The notes beneath the pieces are model-generated. The model was given only the letters and a program-made list of their open reading frames with translations. It did not search any database and was not told the origin of the DNA. Below are positions 43,307-52,094 of a DNA stretch of 64,000 bases, piece after piece (the stretch's first letter is position 1; every line of letters begins with the position of its first letter). The translations under genes were made by a program, and so were the position numbers. The stretch covers positions 1 through 64,000 of the forward strand of contig NZ_VTQX01000013.1 of assembly GCF_008764295.1 (NCBI RefSeq). Reading direction: 5' to 3'. The stretch is from Bacillus methanolicus. GTDB lineage: Bacteria; Bacillota; Bacilli; Bacillales; Cytobacillaceae.

Positions 43307-43912
43307 ATGAAAAGAATAGTCGATTTGTTGATTACATTACCGCTAGTGATTGTTGCTGCTCCGTTGATGCTAGTGATCTCGTTTTTTATTAGATGGAAGT
43401 TAGGGACACCCATTCTTTTTAAGCAGCAAAGACCCGGTTTAAATGGAAAGCCGTTTCAACTCTATAAATTTCGTTCCATGAGTAATGAAAAAGACCAGAC
43501 TGGCCAGTTACTGCCCGATCAGCAAAGAATTACACCGTTTGGCATGTTTCTCAGGAGGTATAGTCTTGACGAACTGCCGCAGCTATTCAATGTGATAAAA
43601 GGTGATGTAAGTCTTGTTGGTCCAAGACCGTTGCTAATGGAGTATCTCCCTTTGTACTCTGAGAGACAAGCGAAAAGACATTTGGTTAAGCCGGGGATAA
43701 CAGGATGGGCTCAAGTTAATGGCAGAAATGCGATCACTTGGGAAGAAAAGTTTGAACTTGATGTCTGGTATGTGGAAAACCGTAGCCTTCTACTGGATCT
43801 GCGCATTTTATTGCTGACATTTTTAAAAGTTATTTCCTCAGAAAATGTAAGCCTTGATGAAATCGATTTTGAAGGTAGTGCTGATAAGAAAATATCAACG
43901 AAGTCAATGTAA
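43307..43912 (+). CDS. epsL: EpsL-like initiating sugar-phosphate transferase
   Basis: From the ATG at 43307 the protein has 201 residues, almost the length of B. subtilis EpsL. It has one N-terminal membrane helix (LLITLPLVIVAAPLMLVI) and the bacterial sugar transferase domain with KQQRPGLNGKPFQLYKFRSM, RRYSLDELPQLFNVIKGDVS, VGPRPLL and KPGITGWAQVNGRN. Such monotopic PglC-type enzymes transfer the first sugar phosphate to undecaprenyl phosphate. GGAAGTGA upstream supports this start. The likely donor is the UDP-amino sugar made by EpsC and EpsN. Confidence 0.92.
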   Translation: MKRIVDLLITLPLVIVAAPLMLVISFFIRWKLGTPILFKQQRPGLNGKPFQLYKFRSMSNEKDQTGQLLPDQQRITPFGMFLRRYSLDELPQLFNVIKGDVSLVGPRPLLMEYLPLYSERQAKRHLVKPGITGWAQVNGRNAITWEEKFELDVWYVENRSLLLDLRILLLTFLKVISSENVSLDEIDFEGSADKKISTKSM

Positions 43913-43945
43913 GAAATGAAATCATTAGGAAAGGGAGGAGTCACT

Positions 43946-45106
43946 TTGCTCAACGCAAAGGTAGAAAAGAGAATTCATTTATCTCCGCCCCATATGAGTG
44001 GAGAAGAATGGAAATATATTACTGAAGCGTTCCAAAGCAATTGGGTTGCGCCATTAGGGAAAAACGTAGATGAATTTGAAAACGAGATAGCGGCGTATGT
44101 TGGAGTAAAGGGAGCGGTTGCTGTAAGCTCAGGGACTGCGGCGCTTCATTTGGCTCTTTCTTTATTACATGTAAAAGCCGGAGATACGGTGTTTTGTTCG
44201 AGCTTAACCTTTGTTGCTTCAGCAAATCCAATTTTATATCAAGGAGCTACGCCTATTTTTATCGATTCTGAGCCAGAAACGTGGAATATGTCGCCTCAAG
44301 CTTTAGAACAAGCTTTATTTGAGGCTTTTCGTGAAGGCAGGCTGCCAAAGGCTGTCATCATTGTTCATATTTATGGGCAATCAGCAAAGATGGAGGAATT
44401 GACAGCGATTTGCTACAAATACGGAGTTCCGATTATCGAAGATGCTGCAGAATCATTAGGTTCATCTTATAAAGGAAAAATGAGTGGGAGCTTTGGTGAG
44501 TTTGCCATTTTTTCCTTTAATGGCAACAAAATTATTACAACTTCAGGAGGAGGTATGCTTGTATCCAACAATGTTGAGGCATTAGAAAAGGCGCGGTTTT
44601 TGGCAACTCAAGCAAGAGAGCCTGCCAGTCACTATCAGCATAAGGAAATGGGCTACAATTATCGGTTGAGTAATGTATTAGCAGGAATCGGCAGGGGACA
44701 GATGGAGGTATTGGAGAAGCGTATACAAAAGAAGCGAGAAATTTTTGCAAAGTACAAACAAGAGCTTGGCCAACTTCCAGGAATCCGATTTATGCCAGAG
44801 TTAGAAAACACATGTTCAAATCGCTGGCTAACAGTCTGCCTAATTGATCAAAATGCAGTTGAAAAAAACAGGGATCACCTCCTTAAAGTGTTAACGAATG
44901 AAAATATAGAAGCAAGGCCGGTGTGGAAGCCGCTCCATATGCAACCCCTTTTTAATAGAAATAGATTTTATCCTCATGTTCAAGATCATATCATTTCAGA
45001 GCAATTATTTTTAAACGGACTTTGTTTGCCTTCGGGAACGAGTATGACTTTAGAGGAACAGATGAGAGTGATTAATTGTATAAAAAATCAATGCTCTAGC
45101 TTTTAG
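43946..45106 (+). CDS. epsN: EpsN-like PLP sugar aminotransferase (DegT/DnrJ/EryC1)
   Basis: The 386-residue enzyme, about the size of B. subtilis EpsN, opens with KRIHLSPPHMSGEEWKYI. It contains AVSSGTAALHLAL, IIEDAAESLGSSYKGK and the PLP-lysine motif FSFNGNKIITTSGGG. EpsN aminates the 4-keto sugar made by EpsC. The start is the TTG at 43946, six bases after GGGAGGAG; the ATG at 43916 lies before that site. A hexapeptide acetyltransferase (EpsM) would be expected next but is absent here. Confidence 0.92.
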   Translation: MLNAKVEKRIHLSPPHMSGEEWKYITEAFQSNWVAPLGKNVDEFENEIAAYVGVKGAVAVSSGTAALHLALSLLHVKAGDTVFCSSLTFVASANPILYQGATPIFIDSEPETWNMSPQALEQALFEAFREGRLPKAVIIVHIYGQSAKMEELTAICYKYGVPIIEDAAESLGSSYKGKMSGSFGEFAIFSFNGNKIITTSGGGMLVSNNVEALEKARFLATQAREPASHYQHKEMGYNYRLSNVLAGIGRGQMEVLEKRIQKKREIFAKYKQELGQLPGIRFMPELENTCSNRWLTVCLIDQNAVEKNRDHLLKVLTNENIEARPVWKPLHMQPLFNRNRFYPHVQDHIISEQLFLNGLCLPSGTSMTLEEQMRVINCIKNQCSSF

Positions 45107-45107
45107 T

Positions 45108-45136
45108 TTGATGAAGTGCTGTTCTACTTTTTAAAT
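45108..45136 (+). promoter_or_regulatory. possible sinR promoter with a SinR half-site
   Basis: TTGATG, a 17-bp spacer containing GTTCTAC, then TTAAAT, 27 bp before the SinR start. The half-site matches GTTCTYT at five or six of seven bases, allowing autoregulation. Weak evidence. Confidence 0.35.
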
Positions 45137-45162
45137 TAAATTTATCTTAAAGAGGTTAAAAT

Positions 45163-45498
45163 ATGATCGGGAAAAATATCGCAAAAATACGGAAAAAAAG
45201 AGGTTATAACCTGTCTGAGTTAGCAGAGTTGTCGAATATTTCGAAGTCATACTTGAGCAATATTGAACGCAATATTAATAACAACCCCTATGTAGAAGTG
45301 CTGCAGAGAATTGCCAAAGTCTTAAATGTGGATTTTATGATGTTAATAGAACCAGATTTAAATATAGAATCGCATTTATATAGAGAACAAGAATGGAGTG
45401 CTCTCCTGAAAGAGCTTAAGGAATTGGGGATTGAAAAGAATGATATTCGTGAATATCAAACCCTAGTTGAATTTATTAAATGGCAAAATAGCAGATGA
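45163..45498 (+). CDS. sinR: SinR-like master regulator of biofilm genes
   Basis: The 111-residue protein has the same length and layout as B. subtilis SinR: an XRE-type DNA-binding domain (IGKNIAKIRKKRGYNLSELAELSNISKSYLSNIERNINNNP) and a C-terminal SinI-like dimerisation helix pair (EQEWSALLKELKELGIEKNDIREYQTLVEFIKW). SinR represses eps and matrix-protein operons by binding GTTCTYT sites. Here it lies inside the EPS locus, downstream of EpsN and upstream of EpsA, and matching palindromes flank the cluster. AAAGAGG precedes the ATG. No SinI antagonist is encoded in this window. Confidence 0.92.
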   Translation: MIGKNIAKIRKKRGYNLSELAELSNISKSYLSNIERNINNNPYVEVLQRIAKVLNVDFMMLIEPDLNIESHLYREQEWSALLKELKELGIEKNDIREYQTLVEFIKWQNSR

Positions 45499-45561
45499 GG
45501 TTCCTCTAAATTAATCAAGGAGGTAAGACTAGACTGTTTGTCTACTAAATTGGAGGTTACA

Positions 45562-46305
45562 ATGGAGAAATCAATTAGTATGAAGGAGCTTCTTGGAATA
45601 TTGATAAAGCGCTGGAAATTGATTATCATTCTGACTTTTTTAATGGGAGTAGTGAGCGGAACTGTAACTTATTTTTTGCTCACTCCTAAATATGAAGCAT
45701 CTACACAAATTTTAGTTAATCAGAAGGATACAATTACCCAATTTGATCCTTCGCAAATGCGAGGGAATGTGGAATTAATTAATACGTACAGCGTAATTAT
45801 TAAAAGCCCGGTTATTTTGGAGAAAGTGATTGAAAAGCTAAAACTTAGTCAAAATGTAGAAGAGTTAAATCGAAATATTGTTGTGAACAGTGAAGCGGAG
45901 TCACAAGTATTTTCCATCACAGTTTCTGATAGTAAACCAGAACGAGCAGTGAGAATAGCGAATACGATTTCAGACACATTTCAACAAGATATAAAGAGCA
46001 TTATGAATGTGGATAATGTAAATATATTGGCGAAGGCAGAATTAAAGGAAGATCCGATTCCAGTTAGTCCTAAACCACTTATTAATATCGCGATCGGAAT
46101 CATTTTTGGCATGATGGTGGGAGTAGGTTTAGCTCTCCTTATTGAATATTTGGACAATTCTTTGGAAAGCGTTGATGAAATTGAGGCCTATTTGGGGCTA
46201 CCTGTGCTTGGCTCGATTCAGAAAATACCGAAGAAAAAGGGGCGGCCAAGAGCTAAATCCAAGAGAACGGGAGTTGATATTATTGAGTCGCAAGTCAAGG
46301 GTTAG
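45562..46305 (+). CDS. epsA: EpsA-like polysaccharide co-polymerase / kinase activator
   Basis: The 247-residue protein is a Wzz-type membrane protein with an N-terminal helix (LIIILTFLMGVVSGTVTYFLL), an extracellular domain (residues 55-175) and a second helix (INIAIGIIFGMMVGVGLALLIEYLD) after the Pro-rich PIPVSPKPL motif. It controls chain length and activates the partner tyrosine kinase through its cytoplasmic tail. GGAGGT supports the ATG at 45562. It overlaps the next gene by 23 bases. Confidence 0.93.
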   Translation: MEKSISMKELLGILIKRWKLIIILTFLMGVVSGTVTYFLLTPKYEASTQILVNQKDTITQFDPSQMRGNVELINTYSVIIKSPVILEKVIEKLKLSQNVEELNRNIVVNSEAESQVFSITVSDSKPERAVRIANTISDTFQQDIKSIMNVDNVNILAKAELKEDPIPVSPKPLINIAIGIIFGMMVGVGLALLIEYLDNSLESVDEIEAYLGLPVLGSIQKIPKKKGRPRAKSKRTGVDIIESQVKG

Positions 46306-46969
46306 GGAAAAAAAGAGCGGGATTCCGTTAGTTGCCTATAATTACCCAAGAGAAGTTATTTCTGAGCAATATCGATTAATTAGGACGAATATTTTGTTTG
46401 CATCAGTAGATGAAGAAGTAAAATCGATTATGATTACCTCTTCTGAACCAGGGGATGGGAAATCAACAACTGCGGCAAATTTAGCTATCGTCCTTGCGCA
46501 GCAAGGAAAAAAAGTATTACTTGTAGATGCAGATTTAAGGAAGCCTAGCATCCACTATTCTTTCCAATTGAGCAATATGTTCGGTTTAACAAGCATATTA
46601 ACGAAGGATATTGACATTGATGGCGCAGTTTCAAATTCCTATATCGGAAATCTTCAAATTTTAAATAGTGGTCCTATCCCACCTAATCCGTCAGAACTAT
46701 TAAATTCAAAAGCAATGGAGAACTTAATGAAGGAATTAAACACCCTTTATGATTATGTAATCTATGATACGCCTCCGTTGCTGGTAGTCGCAGATCCGCA
46801 AATTATTGCCAATAAGTGTGACGGAACCGTTTTGGTGATTGCAAGTGGAAAAACGCAAAAAGACCGTGCTTTGAAAGCGAAGGAGCTATTAGTGAAAGCA
46901 AAATCAAAAATTTTAGGAGTCGTCGTTAATGGCGTGGAATCGATGAAGGATGAGTATTATGGTCGATAG
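46283..46969 (+). CDS. epsB: EpsB-like tyrosine autokinase (BY-kinase)
   Basis: The 228-residue cytoplasmic kinase has Walker A SSEPGDGKSTTAANLA, Walker A' LLVDADLRKPS and Walker B-type VIYDTPPLLVVADP. The C terminus ends in a short tyrosine pair, DEYYGR, the usual autophosphorylation site. It partners with EpsA to drive polymer assembly. The start is probably the TTG at 46283, which lies nine bases after GGGAG and inside the end of epsA. The length matches B. subtilis EpsB. Confidence 0.9.
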   Translation: MSRKSRVREKKSGIPLVAYNYPREVISEQYRLIRTNILFASVDEEVKSIMITSSEPGDGKSTTAANLAIVLAQQGKKVLLVDADLRKPSIHYSFQLSNMFGLTSILTKDIDIDGAVSNSYIGNLQILNSGPIPPNPSELLNSKAMENLMKELNTLYDYVIYDTPPLLVVADPQIIANKCDGTVLVIASGKTQKDRALKAKELLVKAKSKILGVVVNGVESMKDEYYGR

Positions 46970-46995
46970 TCTAAAAAACGGGGAGGCATTCATTA

Positions 46996-47760
46996 GTGAT
47001 AGATTTACATTGTCATATTATTCCGGATGTTGATGATGGTCCATCACATATCTCACAGTTTTTAGAAATGGCTCACATGGCTGTGGAGCAGGGAGTGACT
47101 CATCTATTTGCTACTCCCCATCATTTAAATGGAAGCTATGAAAATCCTAAAAATAAAATTTTGCAAATGACACGTCAATATTCCAATTATCTGGTCGAAG
47201 AGAAGATTCCATTGGTGCTACATCCAGGGCAAGAATTGAGAGTTCACCGTGAGATTTTTGAAACCATTGAAAAAGATGAAATGTTAACACTTGATAATCA
47301 AGGAAAATATGTATTACTGGAGCTACCTAGCACGAATGTCCCCAATTATCTTCATGAAGTGGTTTATGAATTAAGATTACGGGGGATGACGCCCATTATC
47401 CCGCACCCTGAACGAAATGTAAAAATTGTAGAAGAACCGGATTTACTATATGATTTGCTCGCAGAAGGAGCATTAACGCAATTAACCGCTGGAAGCATTC
47501 TTGGACAGTTTGGGAAAAAAATAAAGAGCTTCTCGGAAAAATTAATCGAGCATCAATGGACTCATTTTATAGCATCGGATGCCCATAATACGCGCTCTCG
47601 AGGCTTTTTTCTCCAGCAAGCGTATGAAGCGCTGACTAAAAAATTTGGCATGGATGCGATCTTTTATTACAAGGAAAATGCAGAACTGCTTTTACGTGGA
47701 CAAAATATCGTAGCCGAAGAAGCGAAACCGATGCGAAGGAAAATCTTTGGCTTTATTTAG
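46996..47760 (+). CDS. PHP-family tyrosine-protein phosphatase (CpsB/YwqE type)
   Basis: The 254-residue metal-dependent phosphatase has the PHP motifs MIDLHCHIIPDVDDGP, TPHHLNG, LHPGQELR, IPHPERN and FIASDAHN, which supply His and Asp ligands for the metals. Such proteins dephosphorylate BY-kinases and so tune polymer synthesis. The start is GTG at 46996, nine bases after GGGGAGG. B. subtilis has this enzyme in the ywq cluster, not in eps, so its place directly after EpsB is a capsule-like arrangement. Confidence 0.93.
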   Translation: MIDLHCHIIPDVDDGPSHISQFLEMAHMAVEQGVTHLFATPHHLNGSYENPKNKILQMTRQYSNYLVEEKIPLVLHPGQELRVHREIFETIEKDEMLTLDNQGKYVLLELPSTNVPNYLHEVVYELRLRGMTPIIPHPERNVKIVEEPDLLYDLLAEGALTQLTAGSILGQFGKKIKSFSEKLIEHQWTHFIASDAHNTRSRGFFLQQAYEALTKKFGMDAIFYYKENAELLLRGQNIVAEEAKPMRRKIFGFI

Positions 47761-47813
47761 CGGGAAATTGAGGGAAAATCACTACGTTAATCAATCAAGG
47801 AGAAGTAAATGAT

Positions 47814-48974
47814 ATGAGGAAAATTTTATTCACGGCTACGATAGATGAGCATATATGGTCTTTTCATCTCCCGTATCTTAAATGGTTTAAAGAAAATGGA
47901 TTTGAAGTTCATATTGCTAGTAGCGGCAAAACGACCATTCCATTTTGTGATCAAAAGTTTCATATCCCTTTTCAGCGCTCCCCTTTTAATTGGTCAAATT
48001 GGCAGGCATATAAACAATTAAAAAGGCTTATACACTCTCAGCATTATTCGCTTATCCATTGCCATACACCAATGGGGGGCGCGTTAACAAGGTGGGCGGC
48101 GAAAGAAAAAAGAAAGGAAGGGACAGCAGTTGTCTATACAGCGCACGGGTTCCATTTATACAGAGGAGCGCCGTGGATGAACTGGGCGATCTATTATCCA
48201 GTTGAAAAATGGCTTTCCCGATATACCGATTGTTTGGTCACGATTAATAACGAGGACTATGTACTAGGGCAAAGGCTTTTGGCAAATCAGGTGAGATTGG
48301 TGAATGGTGTAGGCCTTGATTTAAAGAGATTTACTCCGCCGACAAAGACGCAAAAAAGTCAATTGAGAGCGCAATATCATTACTCGGAAAACGATTTTAT
48401 CTTAATATTCGTGGCGGAGCTTAATGAGAATAAACAGCAAGATCTATTAATACGGATGATCGATAAATTAAAAGCTAAAATTCCGACAATCAAGCTTCTG
48501 CTTGTAGGTGATGGGTTACTGCGCGAAAAATATCGAATGCTTGTAGAAAAACATGGGCTTAGGCAGCATGTTTTTTTTCTTGGCTATCGAAGTGATATTG
48601 CCGAGCTTCTCTCGCTTTCAGATGTTGCCCTTTCATCTTCCAAAAGAGAAGGACTACCTGTTAATATCATGGAAGCCATGGCAGTAGGGCTACCGGTTGT
48701 AGCAACGGATTGCCGAGGCAACCGAGATTTAGTGAAGGATGGAGAGACTGGTTTTTTAATAGCTATTGATGATGTAGAGAAATGTTCTTCCTATGTTGAA
48801 GTGCTCTATCATTCTCCCCTTCTTCGAAAAGAAATGGGCGACAAAGGGATGCAATACATGAAGAAGTATTCTTTGCAAGTAATTGAGAAGGAAATGGCTG
48901 CGCTCTATTTCGACTTGTTGCAAATGGATAGGGAACAGACTCCATCAACCTTCGGAGAGGTGATTAATGAATGA
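47814..48974 (+). CDS. epsD: EpsD-like glycosyltransferase, family 4
   Basis: The 386-residue retaining glycosyltransferase has the N-terminal MRKILFTATIDEHIWSFHLPYLKWFKENGFEVHIA, which closely resembles B. subtilis EpsD. The C-terminal donor-binding domain has KREGLPVNIMEAMAVGLPVVATD, with the Glu pair of GT4 enzymes. It should add the second or a later sugar to the lipid-linked unit on the cytoplasmic face. GGAGAAG precedes the ATG, and it overlaps the next gene by four bases. Confidence 0.9.
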   Translation: MRKILFTATIDEHIWSFHLPYLKWFKENGFEVHIASSGKTTIPFCDQKFHIPFQRSPFNWSNWQAYKQLKRLIHSQHYSLIHCHTPMGGALTRWAAKEKRKEGTAVVYTAHGFHLYRGAPWMNWAIYYPVEKWLSRYTDCLVTINNEDYVLGQRLLANQVRLVNGVGLDLKRFTPPTKTQKSQLRAQYHYSENDFILIFVAELNENKQQDLLIRMIDKLKAKIPTIKLLLVGDGLLREKYRMLVEKHGLRQHVFFLGYRSDIAELLSLSDVALSSSKREGLPVNIMEAMAVGLPVVATDCRGNRDLVKDGETGFLIAIDDVEKCSSYVEVLYHSPLLRKEMGDKGMQYMKKYSLQVIEKEMAALYFDLLQMDREQTPSTFGEVINE

Positions 48975-50053
48975 TGCGAGTGCTGCATTTACTTTCAAGT
49001 AATAGTTTTTCTGGCGCAGAAAATGTAGTGTGCCAGATTATGAGATTGTTTAGGGGAGAGATTGATATGGTCTATTGTTCTCCCGATGGTCCGATTAAGG
49101 TGACACTTCAACAGAAGAAGATTAAATACATACCACTCGAGCGTCTAACTACCGGACAATTAAATAAGGTCATTCATGAATACAAGCCAGATATTATTCA
49201 CGCCCATGACGTTAGAGCGAGTGTGATTGCTTCTCAGTATTCGAAAAAGGTGATGATTATATCCCATCTCCACTGTAGATTTGTCGAAATGTCCAAAATT
49301 ACAGTGAAGTCGCTCTTGTATCAGCTTTGTTTAGCGAAATTTAGTCATGTTTTTACCGTTTCCAATAGCATTCGATCAGAATATGTCTTTTCAAAAGCTT
49401 TAATGCAAAAATCATCTGTTTTATACAATGCGATTGATGAAAAAGTGATCAAAAAAATGGCTGAACATGAGGAAATTGTGCGTTATGATGGTGTTTTTTT
49501 AGGAAGATTCTCATGGCAGAAGAATCCGCAAAGGCTGATTAAAATAATCGGTGAAATTGTAAAAAAGCTTCCTGATGCTCGATTTGTCCTTATTGGAAAG
49601 GGGAGTTTACTAGGGGAAGCGAAAGAACTGACCAAGAAATTAAATCTTCAGGATAATATTACTTTTACCGGATATTTATCAAATCCCTTTCCGTATTTGC
49701 GAGCATCACGATTTATGCTGATGACCTCCCGTCTAGAAGGAACACCGATGTGTATTTTAGAGGCGATGACATTGGGGATCCCGGTTGTTTCTACTGGAGT
49801 AGATGGCATAAAGGAATTGATACAAAACGGAGTAGATGGCTTTTATACAGATGAGGATGCTGAACTGGTCGAGTATGCTTGTCAACTTATTGTAAATGAT
49901 CGTTTGCGCCATCGTCTTTCGCAAAATGTACTGGAAAAATCCCGCGCTATTAATAATTTGGTTAATTATAAGAAAAAACTTCGTAAAGTGTATCAGTCTC
50001 AAGCCTTTTTAGTCCTGAGAGAGAGAAAAAGTATGGTGAGACCACTTGACTAA
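48971..50053 (+). CDS. glycosyltransferase, family 4
   Basis: The 360-residue enzyme has the GT4 pattern: RVLHLLSSNSFSGAENVV near the N terminus, FLGRFSWQKNPQRLI and the donor-site motif SRLEGTPMCILEAMTLGIPVVSTG. It is coupled to EpsD by an ATGA overlap and overlaps the next gene by eight bases, so the three enzymes are translated together and probably act in sequence. Donor and linkage cannot be read from the sequence. Confidence 0.88.
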   Translation: MMRVLHLLSSNSFSGAENVVCQIMRLFRGEIDMVYCSPDGPIKVTLQQKKIKYIPLERLTTGQLNKVIHEYKPDIIHAHDVRASVIASQYSKKVMIISHLHCRFVEMSKITVKSLLYQLCLAKFSHVFTVSNSIRSEYVFSKALMQKSSVLYNAIDEKVIKKMAEHEEIVRYDGVFLGRFSWQKNPQRLIKIIGEIVKKLPDARFVLIGKGSLLGEAKELTKKLNLQDNITFTGYLSNPFPYLRASRFMLMTSRLEGTPMCILEAMTLGIPVVSTGVDGIKELIQNGVDGFYTDEDAELVEYACQLIVNDRLRHRLSQNVLEKSRAINNLVNYKKKLRKVYQSQAFLVLRERKSMVRPLD

Positions 50054-51140
50054 AATCAATCTCTCCATTGTGATTCCATCTTTACAAACTGGCGGTGCGG
50101 AAAGCATGGCCTTTCAGTTGGCAAAAGCGATTAATAAATCCCGCTTCAATTTACAATTTATCTGTCTCTATTCAAGCAGTGGAACGACGTTTGAGCAGGA
50201 ACTTGAGCGGATTGGAGTGAAGATTGTTTTTCTTGAAAAAGGAATTGGGCTCAATTTACTTACGTTTAGAAAAATGTGGAGGGCGTTAGAAGAGCATCAG
50301 ACTGAAATTGTTCACAGCCATCTTGGTGCTTGTTTGTACGCCGCACCTTGGACGTTAATGCGCGGTAAGAAATTACTCCATACTGTTCACAACCTTCCAG
50401 TTAAGGAATTGCCATCCCTCCATCGAATGGTCTTAAGGGGGATGTTTAAATTGAAAAAAGCCATTCCTGTTTCTATTTCGGACACGATTAGACAGGAAAT
50501 AAGTCGTTTTTATAGCCTCCATGAAACAGCGGTTCCGCTTGTTTATAATCCAGTTGATCTTCGCCACTATCACTATAAGGAAGAAGAGAAGAGGCAAGAA
50601 GCTGAAACCATTAAGTTTGTATGTGTAGCAAGGTTAGCGCCGCAAAAAAACCATAAAATGCTGTTAAAAGCTTTTGCAGCTGTTCAAAGTGAAATGGAAA
50701 ATACAAGATTAGTATTGGCTGGTGAAGGAACGTTAATGAATCAGCTAAAGTTGCTTTCTGAACAATTAAAAATTAGTGAACGAGTCGATTTTTTAGGCAA
50801 TGTTGAAAATATTCCAGAGCTTTTAAAAGCATCGGATATTTTTGTATTGGCTTCATCGTATGAAGGACTGCCGCTGACAATTCTAGAAGCAATGGGAGCG
50901 CGCCTTCCTGTTATCGCAACGCGCGTTGGTGGTGTTCCAGATATTGTGAAAGAAAATGGTGTACTAATCGAACCAGATCAACCTCATAAATTTGCTGAAG
51001 CTATGTTGAAGCTAGCAAAGCATAAAAATTTAAGAGAAAGGATGGGCGAACAAGGATTTTTGATGTCTTCTCAATATGATATCGAAACGATCTCCCATAA
51101 GTATGAGCAATTATATATTACGTATTGTTCATCATCTTGA
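50046..51140 (+). CDS. glycosyltransferase, family 4 (paralogue 1)
   Basis: The 364-residue GT4 enzyme starts at TTG (50046) after GGTGAG. It has IPSLQTGGAESMAFQL, LKKAIPVSISDTIRQEI, ARLAPQKNHKMLLKAF and SYEGLPLTILEAMGARLPVIAT. It is clearly related to the protein encoded at 52095 (shared LKKAIPV-IS-TIR-E, VYNPV, ARL-P-KNHK-LL-AF). The two probably arose by tandem duplication, yet they are separated by a 954-bp gene-free stretch. Confidence 0.9.
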   Translation: MTKINLSIVIPSLQTGGAESMAFQLAKAINKSRFNLQFICLYSSSGTTFEQELERIGVKIVFLEKGIGLNLLTFRKMWRALEEHQTEIVHSHLGACLYAAPWTLMRGKKLLHTVHNLPVKELPSLHRMVLRGMFKLKKAIPVSISDTIRQEISRFYSLHETAVPLVYNPVDLRHYHYKEEEKRQEAETIKFVCVARLAPQKNHKMLLKAFAAVQSEMENTRLVLAGEGTLMNQLKLLSEQLKISERVDFLGNVENIPELLKASDIFVLASSYEGLPLTILEAMGARLPVIATRVGGVPDIVKENGVLIEPDQPHKFAEAMLKLAKHKNLRERMGEQGFLMSSQYDIETISHKYEQLYITYCSSS

Positions 51141-52094
51141 ATGATTGTTCCTTTCAAGTGTCTGCCTGCATTGCGAAGCGAAAAAAGAGTTCATATGAAG
51201 AGATAGTGTCAAAAATTCTATGGCAACTACTTAGATGTTTAGGTTCTTTCCCATTTATTAGGTGGAAAGGCGACGCAATCGCTCTTGAAAAACACGCCAA
51301 TGGTTTGTGTTTGAGGTAACAAGGGTGAAGGAAAAAGAAGACATACCAAATAGCTCTTGGCTCTTGGTTCTTTCAATTTTAAACCATTGGCAAGTTCGGT
51401 TTGTCAAGAGTTCGCTGACTCCGATTGCTGACCAGCTCAAAACTCAAGGGCTCTGCTAGTGAGGCAGCCTCTGTTGGGTAATCCATTGTTGAGCGAACCC
51501 AATGAGTTTAGTCCATCGGGCTGGCATCCTTGGCAAGCCTGATAACTCTGGATGAACAACAGGTACTTTAAGGTTCATGAGGACAAAGAGCGCTGAAAAA
51601 AAGCAAAGTGTGTCCTCATAGAGGGTTCATGAGGACAAGGAATTGTGAGAATAGAGCAAGCTTGTTCTCATATTTTGATACTCTTATTTTTGCGTTCCTA
51701 TGTCTTCGAACTGGTTTCAATGGTTCCCTCTGTGAGAAGTAGTTGATAATCAAGCTTTTAAGGGACGACAATGACGGGAAGCTCGTCCACCTGAAGCTTT
51801 CGAAAAGGTTTATTTACGGGCGTTTCTACGGGTTTATCGAACATACTCTTCCCCACAAGAAGCGATTGAATTGTTCTTGATAGTTTATAAAAGTTAATAA
51901 ATATAGGTTATAAGTTGAGGGGACAACAACTTGTTACTTCCTATTTTAGGAATTTTGATGTCGTGTGGTAACCTCATCAAACCATAAAATTCAGGGTGGC
52001 CTTTTTTTGCTTACAAAGCCCTCTAACTAGGTCATTTATAATCTATTTCTTATAAAAGTTCTGACAATAGGTATGAAGAGGGGGGAGATTATAG
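51141..52094. other. 954-bp gene-free stretch inside the EPS locus
   Basis: No supportable gene is present on either strand. It contains the short repeat cluster at 51577-51671 and an AAGTTG/CAACTT stem near 51913. Near 51985 there is CAGGGTGGCC followed by TTTTTTT, which could be a terminator. TTTCTTATAAAAGTTC near 52049 is a degenerate SinR-like sequence just before the next gene. Short runs of coding-like sequence suggest decayed genes or a lost mobile element, but I could not identify one. Confidence 0.5.
51577..51671. repeat. cluster of ATGAGGACA / TGTCCTCAT words
   Basis: ATGAGGACA at 51577 and 51629 and TGTCCTCAT at 51611, with variants TGTGAGAATA (51645) and TGTTCTCAT (51663). The pair at 51611-51637 forms a perfect 9-bp hairpin. 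Confidence 0.6.

Noticed and set aside
51125-51440. Two 60-64-codon frames in the EPS gap, and coding-like fragments near 51480-51870
   Set aside because: No recognisable motif, no ribosome site, and no consistent frame; at most decayed remnants.
51985-52010. AGGGTGGCC followed by a T-run, resembling part of a T-box leader
   Set aside because: The T-box antiterminator sequence is incomplete, no specifier stem is seen, and the downstream gene is a glycosyltransferase, not an amino-acid gene.
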